The position numbers and the translations under genes are program-made. Shown here piece after piece: positions 58,811 through 64,000 of a stretch of 64,000 nucleotides of DNA. The notes under the pieces are model-generated. The model was not told the origin of the DNA, searched no databases, and was given only the letters and a program-made list of their open reading frames with translations. Every line of letters begins with the position of its first letter. Position 1 is the stretch's first letter. Source of the stretch: Hyphomicrobiales bacterium (GTDB lineage: Bacteria; Pseudomonadota; Alphaproteobacteria; Rhizobiales; Rhizobiaceae); NCBI GenBank assembly GCA_900472485.1, contig UCII01000002.1, forward strand, positions 1 through 64,000, in the 5' to 3' direction.

Positions 58811-59131
58811 ATGGGTTTTTGGAAGAACTCTTGCAATCTATCCGACGGTAATCGAAAAATTGGTGTCTCTTTGTCGGTAGTGCTTGCAATTGCATCTTCG
58901 GCAATCATGCATGAAAATGCAAATGCTGCCGAAAATGCGCATATGAAAACTAAGACTGTGCAATTGTACATGAAGAAGTATCAAAAGAACAATGTCGTCT
59001 TCTACAGTGGAAGCTCTCTCGCCAAGACGACTTCGGTTTCCGCCGAGGATTACTTCAAGGGTTCTCCCTATATCTGCACACCAAGTGGATTTGGAAGAAC
59101 GTCGCATTGCTACAATCGCAGCGCATTTTGA
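58811..59131 (+). CDS. small secreted protein of unknown function
   Basis: A 106-residue protein with a signal peptide (KIGVSLSVVLAIASSAIMHE, cleavage near NANAAENA). The mature part is short, lysine/tyrosine-rich (TVQLYMKKYQKNNVVFYSGS), with two cysteines (YICTPSGFG, then HCYNRS) that could form one disulfide. AAGGAGAG precedes the ATG, and the gene is more AT-rich than its neighbours. No family is recognised. It is convergent with the polysaccharide operon. Possible secreted or periplasmic small effector, by composition only. Confidence 0.65.
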   Translation: MGFWKNSCNLSDGNRKIGVSLSVVLAIASSAIMHENANAAENAHMKTKTVQLYMKKYQKNNVVFYSGSSLAKTTSVSAEDYFKGSPYICTPSGFGRTSHCYNRSAF

Positions 59132-59261
59132 GTTGAGCCGACCGATGTCGCGCAGTATGCGCGGCAAAGAATAGGGGCATTTCCCGGATGGCGGTTGGAC
59201 GAACAGGTGAGACGCATGCCGCCCGCTATCCAAGTAAAAGCCCCTATGTGAGTATTCAACT

Positions 59262-59759
59262 TCAACCGGGCAGATGTCTGCGAACATAGTCGCCCGGCCG
59301 CAGTTTCAGAACTTCGTCATCATGTTTGATCGGATTATGACGGAACACATACCATTTTCCGCCTGATGCTCGTTTCTGATAGATGATCCCGGCCTTCTTG
59401 CGATGCAGGAAGCAGGACACGTTGGGTGCGGCACTTTTCTTGCTGTACCAGACGGCGCTCATGCAGAGGCGCCCGCGATCGGTCGCATACCACATGCCCC
59501 TTGCGTAGGATTTTTGAGCGCCCGTATGCGACCAAGCCGTAAAACGACGGTGATGACGCGAGAAGAAGCCGGCCCCGTCCTTCCATATCCAGGAGCGTCC
59601 CGCGTAGAGTTTTTTCAGCTCCCTGGCGCTCATCGGCATGGCTTGATGTGCCGCACGCGCCGTCATTCGATCGATTTGATGCTGTGTCGCCGCGTTCGCG
59701 GTGCCGGTCAGCAGCATCGCGAACATGGCACTCAGGATGATGAAACGGAACCAAGACAT
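59262..59759 (-). CDS. DUF995-family secreted protein 1
   Basis: A 165-residue protein with a signal peptide (FIILSAMFAMLLTGTANAAT). The mature part carries the DUF995 pattern: ELKKLYAGRSWIWKDGAGFF, then RRFTAWSHTG, then RGMWYATDRGRLCMSAVWYS with a conserved cysteine, then KWYVFRHNP. A second, related protein is encoded at 60755. In rhizobia DUF995 proteins are often found beside polysaccharide synthesis genes; no activity is established that I know of. Last gene of the operon. Confidence 0.8.
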   Translation of the reverse strand: MSWFRFIILSAMFAMLLTGTANAATQHQIDRMTARAAHQAMPMSARELKKLYAGRSWIWKDGAGFFSRHHRRFTAWSHTGAQKSYARGMWYATDRGRLCMSAVWYSKKSAAPNVSCFLHRKKAGIIYQKRASGGKWYVFRHNPIKHDDEVLKLRPGDYVRRHLPG

Positions 59760-59789
59760 GTGTTTCTCCTCAACCTTTCATCATCGCGG

Positions 59790-60737
59790 TCAATTCAAGA
59801 GGGGCGGCGTGGCAACGCGCCAATCCGGCCTGCCCAGCCCGTCCGGCCAGGGGTAGACTTCACGGTCGTTGAAGTAGACCACCGCTTGCAGGTCCGGGAA
59901 TTCGGAATGCGGCTTGTTGGCTTCCTCGGCCCATGCGTGAACATAGGCTTCGTTGCCTTGGTAGCCCAATTCCGCAATCACGATCGGCTTCTTGAAGCGT
60001 TTCACTCGGTCATAACCGGGTTTGGTCGCTTCCACGAAGGTCGAATCCCGCCCGAGCTTACGCAGATCGAACGGCTGGTAACCAAAGACCGACAATCCGA
60101 CGACGTCGACGAATGAGTCGCCGGGATAGTACGCTTCGAGCCCCTCCTTACCCATCGGCGACCACATGTACTTTGCCGTGGGAAGGCTCTTGCGGCAGAC
60201 GTTGATCGCGTGCCTATAGGCTTTTACATAGTCGTCCGCCTTCCAGTAGGCCCAAGTGAACTGCCCGTTCTTCTCGTCCATTTCATGAGCCCAGCGAATG
60301 GTGACGGGCGCTTTGAGCTTGGCGGCCGCGGAGCAGATCGCCGTCATGTTGGAATCGTAGTGACCCGCCAGAATTCCACTAAGGAGATCGGTTGGCGTGA
60401 CCCGCCAGTTCCGAGCCCATGACCAGGGCTCGATCGTGATCAGCAGCGAGCGCCCGCGCTTGCGGGCATAATCGTCTGCCGTGCCCAGCGTCGACAGATC
60501 GACATCTTCCCAGGGCAGGAAGAGGTGCTCGATCTTCGGACTAGGGTCATTGGAAAAGTCCCCATTGGGATCATAGGCACCCCCCGGCAGCGATTGGGGT
60601 GTGATGATCGGCCTCTTGTCGTTGAAGAGCGGCCGGGTCTCGGCCCTTGCGTCCAGGCCGTTGCTGGCGACATATACGCCCCCGCACAGGGCGCCGGCCG
60701 CAAGCAGGGCCGTCGTTAGTTTTGATAGGGTTTTCAT
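59790..60737 (-). CDS. GH26-like glycoside hydrolase, secreted
   Basis: A 315-residue protein with an N-terminal signal or membrane anchor (TTALLAAGALCGGVYVASNG). The mature domain is a (beta/alpha)8-like hydrolase. The likely acid-base glutamate is in TIRWAHEMDEKNGQFTWAYW, and the nucleophile glutamate is in KPIVIAELGYQG, matching the GH26 spacing of about 115 residues. GH26 enzymes cut beta-1,4- or mixed-link glucans and mannans. In this operon it may trim, edit or release the polymer made by the GT2 synthase. AGGAGG precedes its start. Confidence 0.72.
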   Translation of the reverse strand: MKTLSKLTTALLAAGALCGGVYVASNGLDARAETRPLFNDKRPIITPQSLPGGAYDPNGDFSNDPSPKIEHLFLPWEDVDLSTLGTADDYARKRGRSLLITIEPWSWARNWRVTPTDLLSGILAGHYDSNMTAICSAAAKLKAPVTIRWAHEMDEKNGQFTWAYWKADDYVKAYRHAINVCRKSLPTAKYMWSPMGKEGLEAYYPGDSFVDVVGLSVFGYQPFDLRKLGRDSTFVEATKPGYDRVKRFKKPIVIAELGYQGNEAYVHAWAEEANKPHSEFPDLQAVVYFNDREVYPWPDGLGRPDWRVATPPLLN

Positions 60738-60754
60738 AGCATTGCCTCCTTCCT

Positions 60755-61294
60755 CTATTCGGTCTTGCGGACTGTCAAAGAGGTCTTCAAGGCCTCCAGT
60801 CGTTGTGAGACCAGATCATCGGCGATCAAGTTTGTCGCCTCGTCGGTTTTCTTGGTGACGGGATGGCGAAACACGAACCATGCTCCGCCAGTCTCGCGTT
60901 TCTGATAGATCGTTCCATCGAGAATGCGATGGATGAAGCATGTCTTGGCGGGAAACTGGCCGTTTGCGGCGTGCCAGGTTGCCTCGAGACACAGACGGCC
61001 GGTGTCTGTCACAGCCCAGCGGCCTTCGGCCCAGGATTGTCCACCGGTTCCGTCGACCCAAGCCGAAAACCGACGGTCGGTATTCTGCATTCGGCCTGCG
61101 CCATCGGGCCAGCGCCAACTCTTGTCGTGATAGAGCATGTAAAGTTCAGCTGCCGTCATGGGTCTTGCTCCATCCGGCACCTTGGTGGTCGTCGCGGCTA
61201 CGGTCGCATTGCTCCCCGCTGCAAGTCCAAGCACGATCGCACATGCCAGCGATGCTGCAGGGACCAGGGAGCTTTTCTTCCTTGATGGCTTCAT
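60755..61294 (-). CDS. DUF995-family secreted protein 2
   Basis: A 179-residue protein paralogous to the 59262 product, with a signal peptide (SLACAIVLGLAAGSNATVAA). DUF995 blocks are LYMLYHDKSWRWPDGAGRMQ, RRFSAWVDGTGG, EGRWAVTDTGRLCLEATWHA and AWFVFRHP. Its start overlaps the UDP-glucose dehydrogenase stop (ATGA). Two copies flanking a secreted hydrolase suggest an envelope or extracellular role for the pair in polymer handling. Confidence 0.8.
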   Translation of the reverse strand: MKPSRKKSSLVPAASLACAIVLGLAAGSNATVAATTTKVPDGARPMTAAELYMLYHDKSWRWPDGAGRMQNTDRRFSAWVDGTGGQSWAEGRWAVTDTGRLCLEATWHAANGQFPAKTCFIHRILDGTIYQKRETGGAWFVFRHPVTKKTDEATNLIADDLVSQRLEALKTSLTVRKTE

Positions 61295-62709
61295 ATTGTT
61301 TCTCCCGTATCGTGGATTGGAACGAGCTTTGGGGTTGCAGCTTTCACGGCTCGCTGCCGGTTTCGTCGCTTGGCAATGTCACGCAGGCTGCTATGTGTGC
61401 TTGCCGACTTACCTATGGCGCAGACGTGAAAGCCAATCCGACGGGCGGCTTCCGTATCCAGCGCATTTCGCAGGTCTATGAGAACAGGCTGACGCAGGTT
61501 CTGCTTGAGCTGGGCCAGGTCGATCTTTCGGATGGCGTCCCATTCCGTCATGACGACGACGGCATCCGCATTTCTTGTACATTCGTAAGGATCTTCGCAG
61601 AAGTCGACACTGTTGAGGACCTTCGCTGCATTCTCGATGCCGGCGGGGTCATATGCCCGGATGCGTGCACCCAGGCGCTGCAGGGTTTCGATGAGCGGCA
61701 CGGAGGGCGCATCGCGCATGTCGTCGGTATCGGGCCTGAAGGTCAGGCCGAGAACGGCGATGGTCCGGCCGTCAATATCGCCGCCGAGTGCCTTGGTGAC
61801 CTTACGTGCCATGCGCCGCTTGCGCATCTCGTTGACGGCAAGGGTTTCCTCGACGATACGCAGCGCCACGCCATGGTCCTGCGCCGCCTGCAACAGTGCA
61901 AGCGCGCTTTTGGGGAAGCATGAGCCGCCATAGCCGGGGCCGGCGGCAAGGAGGCTTGCCCCGATACGCTTGTCGAGTCCCATGCCGAGAGCCAACTCTC
62001 CGACATCGCTGCCCATCTCCTCGCAAAGATCGGCAAGCTCATTGATGAAGGTGATCTTCGTCGCGAGAAAGGCATTGGCTGCATGCTTGATCAGCTCAGC
62101 CGTCCGACGCATGGTGATGATGACGGGCGTATTCTGGCGCTCGATCGGGACATCATAGAGCTCGACAAGCCGTTTGCAGGCCCACTCTTCCTCCACGCCC
62201 AGGACGATACGGTCCGGAGCGAGAAAATCGCGCACCGCAACGCCTTCGCGCAGGAATTCGGGATTGGAGGCGACGGCGAAGGTGCCCGGCGTTCGGGCCG
62301 AGCCGATGATCCTGTGCACGGCGTCGCCGGTTCCGACCGGCACCGTCGATCTTATCACCACAATGCTGTCCGCCGAGATAAGCGCCGCAAGCTCGCGCGC
62401 TGCGTGGTAAATGAAGGAAAGGTCGGCGTCAGCTTGTCCTGGCTGCGGCAGAGCGGCGAGCGCGATGAAGACGATAGCTGCGCCTTCGACTGCCTTTGCG
62501 ATGTCGCAGCTAAAGTCCAGCCGTCCCGCGGCATAGTTTCGTTCCACGAGCTCGTCGAGATCCGGTTCGTAGATCGGCATCCTGCCCTGACGGAGAGCAG
62601 CGATCTTATCGGCATTCTTGTCCACACAGACGACACGATTGCCCCATTCGGCAAAGCATGTGCCGCTGACCAAGCCCACATATCCGGTTCCAATAACAGC
62701 TATCTTCAT
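61291..62709 (-). CDS. UDP-glucose 6-dehydrogenase
   Basis: A 472-residue UDP-glucose/GDP-mannose dehydrogenase. The N-terminal NAD site is MKIAVIGTGYVGLVSGTCFA, and the catalytic cysteine is in GYGGSCFPKSALAL. GLTFRPDTDDMRDAPS marks the C-terminal UDP-binding domain. It oxidises UDP-glucose to UDP-glucuronate, supplying a precursor for the polymer made by the GT2 protein. I chose 62709; 62742 is possible but has no support. It follows the GT2 gene by 38 bases. Confidence 0.93.
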   Translation of the reverse strand: MKIAVIGTGYVGLVSGTCFAEWGNRVVCVDKNADKIAALRQGRMPIYEPDLDELVERNYAAGRLDFSCDIAKAVEGAAIVFIALAALPQPGQADADLSFIYHAARELAALISADSIVVIRSTVPVGTGDAVHRIIGSARTPGTFAVASNPEFLREGVAVRDFLAPDRIVLGVEEEWACKRLVELYDVPIERQNTPVIITMRRTAELIKHAANAFLATKITFINELADLCEEMGSDVGELALGMGLDKRIGASLLAAGPGYGGSCFPKSALALLQAAQDHGVALRIVEETLAVNEMRKRRMARKVTKALGGDIDGRTIAVLGLTFRPDTDDMRDAPSVPLIETLQRLGARIRAYDPAGIENAAKVLNSVDFCEDPYECTRNADAVVVMTEWDAIRKIDLAQLKQNLRQPVLIDLRNALDTEAARRIGFHVCAIGKSASTHSSLRDIAKRRNRQRAVKAATPKLVPIHDTGETI

Positions 62710-62747
62710 GTGCGTTCCCGCCAATAGCGTCCTTCCCGTCATGAACC

Positions 62748-64000
62748 TCAGTTGTCCGTGTCACCCACGTGCCAGTGCGGATTGAGCACCATTCTGTGCA
62801 ACCCGCGACCGCCAATTCCTGCGCCTGCCACCGAAAAGCGGTTGTCGAACAATACGTAGCCGTCGGTGTCCCAAATCAGTGATTGTACTCCGGCACGGCC
62901 GTGCTCCATGATGCCGGCAAATGGCAGGGCAGTCAGAGCAAGCAAAGCGCTGGCGAGAGCCGGCCGATAAAAGCGCTTGTTCGTGCGGAGCGTGTTTTCA
63001 CGCGCATGCTGGACAATGATGACCAGCAGCAGCAAAGTGTAGATGGCGGCATTGATCGTTGCGAAGATATAAAAGCCACTGCTCTCTTCGGCACTGACGG
63101 ACAGCACCGGCAAGACGGAGGCGAGAGAGAGAAGGGCATAGGGTGCAAGGACCCGGAACGGCAGCGGATCGACCTCCGATGTGCCTTTCGGCGTGACACG
63201 GAAATCCACGAACGATCCAGTCGCCCAATCGCGAATAGCAGCCAGAGCGCCCACGAGTGCCCACGGCCAGCGAGCAAACAGGAACATCGTCATCTCCCAG
63301 CTCAGGATCCTGGCATCGACCGGTCTGAACGTGTGCGTACTGCGCCAGCGATAAGCGAACAGGATCAGCAGAAGGGATTGCGGCACGAAGTGCAACAGGA
63401 AGTCGGGATAGGAGACATCGACGAAGGTCTTGCCTCTAACAAGTGCGATGGTCGGCATGATGAACATCAGCGCCATGAAGAGCGAGAAGAGAGAATACCA
63501 CAGCTGCGAAAACAGGAACTGGATCTTGAGACGTAGCGGCAGCCGTTTGATCAAGCTCGGCGTATATTGCAGCAGGATCATCATCAGGCTGCGCGACCAC
63601 TGAAACTCCTGGGTGATGAGGTCGGCGAAAGTACGTGGACCGTCGCCATGCGCAATGGCATCGAGCGCATGAATGCCATGCCAGCCATGTGCATTCATCA
63701 TCAGCGTGGTGGAGTGGTCTTCCGCCAGCTCTGGGCCCAGTCCGCCAATGCTCCTGAGGGCCTTGGTGCGAACGGCATAGTGCGAGCCGATGCAAAGCGG
63801 CGACAGCCCGTGATTGAACCCCGCCTGAAGTGATCCGTGCATGCTGGCTTCCGCATAGAGACGGCCGCGTGCCGACCAGCTTTCACCCGCATTCTGATTG
63901 CAGATGCTCGGCGCGGATACATAGCCGACCGCCGGATCGGCGAAGGGGCGAAGCATCTGGAAAAGATAGCCTTGCTCGGGCACATGATCGGCATCGAGCT
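62748..64000 (-). CDS. cellulose-synthase-like family 2 glycosyltransferase (5' end outside window)
   Basis: The C-terminal ~417 residues are inside the window. The window edge cuts just at LDADHVP, the second aspartate motif of BcsA-like GT2 enzymes. The ED motif is in LAEDHSTTLMM, and QEFQWSRSLM is a QxxRW-type motif. Several membrane helices follow (LWYSLFSLFMALMFIMPTIA and others). No PilZ domain is evident in the visible part. It should polymerise a sugar nucleotide and extrude the polymer through the inner membrane. It leads the operon that includes UDP-glucose dehydrogenase. Confidence 0.9.
   Translation of the reverse strand, partial: LDADHVPEQGYLFQMLRPFADPAVGYVSAPSICNQNAGESWSARGRLYAEASMHGSLQAGFNHGLSPLCIGSHYAVRTKALRSIGGLGPELAEDHSTTLMMNAHGWHGIHALDAIAHGDGPRTFADLITQEFQWSRSLMMILLQYTPSLIKRLPLRLKIQFLFSQLWYSLFSLFMALMFIMPTIALVRGKTFVDVSYPDFLLHFVPQSLLLILFAYRWRSTHTFRPVDARILSWEMTMFLFARWPWALVGALAAIRDWATGSFVDFRVTPKGTSEVDPLPFRVLAPYALLSLASVLPVLSVSAEESSGFYIFATINAAIYTLLLLVIIVQHARENTLRTNKRFYRPALASALLALTALPFAGIMEHGRAGVQSLIWDTDGYVLFDNRFSVAGAGIGGRGLHRMVLNPHWHVGDTDN

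Noticed and set aside
1..64000. Search for tRNA, rRNA, CRISPR arrays, transposases, integrases and plasmid replication genes
   Set aside because: None was recognised by eye on either strand. Short palindromes found are reported singly, and no direct-repeat array was seen.

Overview
The window is a GC-rich stretch typical of an alphaproteobacterium of the Rhizobium/Agrobacterium group. It is dense with ABC uptake systems, LysR/AraC/LacI regulators, DUF995 proteins and Avi_7169/Avi_7170-type enzymes, and has no rRNA, tRNA, ribosomal or replication genes. That profile suits accessory DNA such as a megaplasmid or chromid. All names come from motif and family recognition by eye; no database search was run.

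Layout. 1-4260: an AraC regulator, a Crp/Fnr regulator and two tandem paralogous proteins of unknown family. 4564-14033: an SDR dehydrogenase, then a polar amino-acid ABC transporter (permease, ATPase, binding protein) in line with two NodB-type deacetylases, an MmgE/PrpD protein, an argininosuccinate-lyase paralogue and a GcvA-like LysR gene. This looks like a catabolic operon for an amino-polycarboxylate or cyclic-imide type compound. 14034-15327 has no recognisable gene. 15328-17151: a quinone reductase divergent from a LysR gene.

17267-48494 is an island for scavenging organic sulfur. It holds two paralogous cassettes of binding protein, two permeases, double ATPase and luciferase-like monooxygenase (23607 down to 17267 on the minus strand; 40936 up to 47209 on the plus strand). 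Between them lie an SsuD-like monooxygenase, a DszC/SfnB-like acyl-CoA-dehydrogenase-fold protein, a PanE-like reductase, cystathionine beta-lyase, a ChaC glutathione cyclotransferase, OsmC, an M20 amidohydrolase, two AhpD-fold proteins, several very small genes and a protein that is about 44 percent methionine. Six 17-bp near-palindromes with arms like TCTAtTAa/tTtaTAGA lie 54-97 bp before the start codons of six transcription units here. They are the best evidence that the island is one regulon, and I do not recognise the operator.

48923-57015: a GH38 alpha-mannosidase faces a ribose-type sugar ABC transporter, with a divergent LacI gene and two GAAnCGnTTC operators. 57170-58300: another AraC regulator. 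58811-59131: a small secreted protein. 59262-64000 (minus strand): a polysaccharide operon with a BcsA-like GT2 synthase (cut by the window end), UDP-glucose 6-dehydrogenase, a GH26-like hydrolase and two secreted DUF995 proteins.
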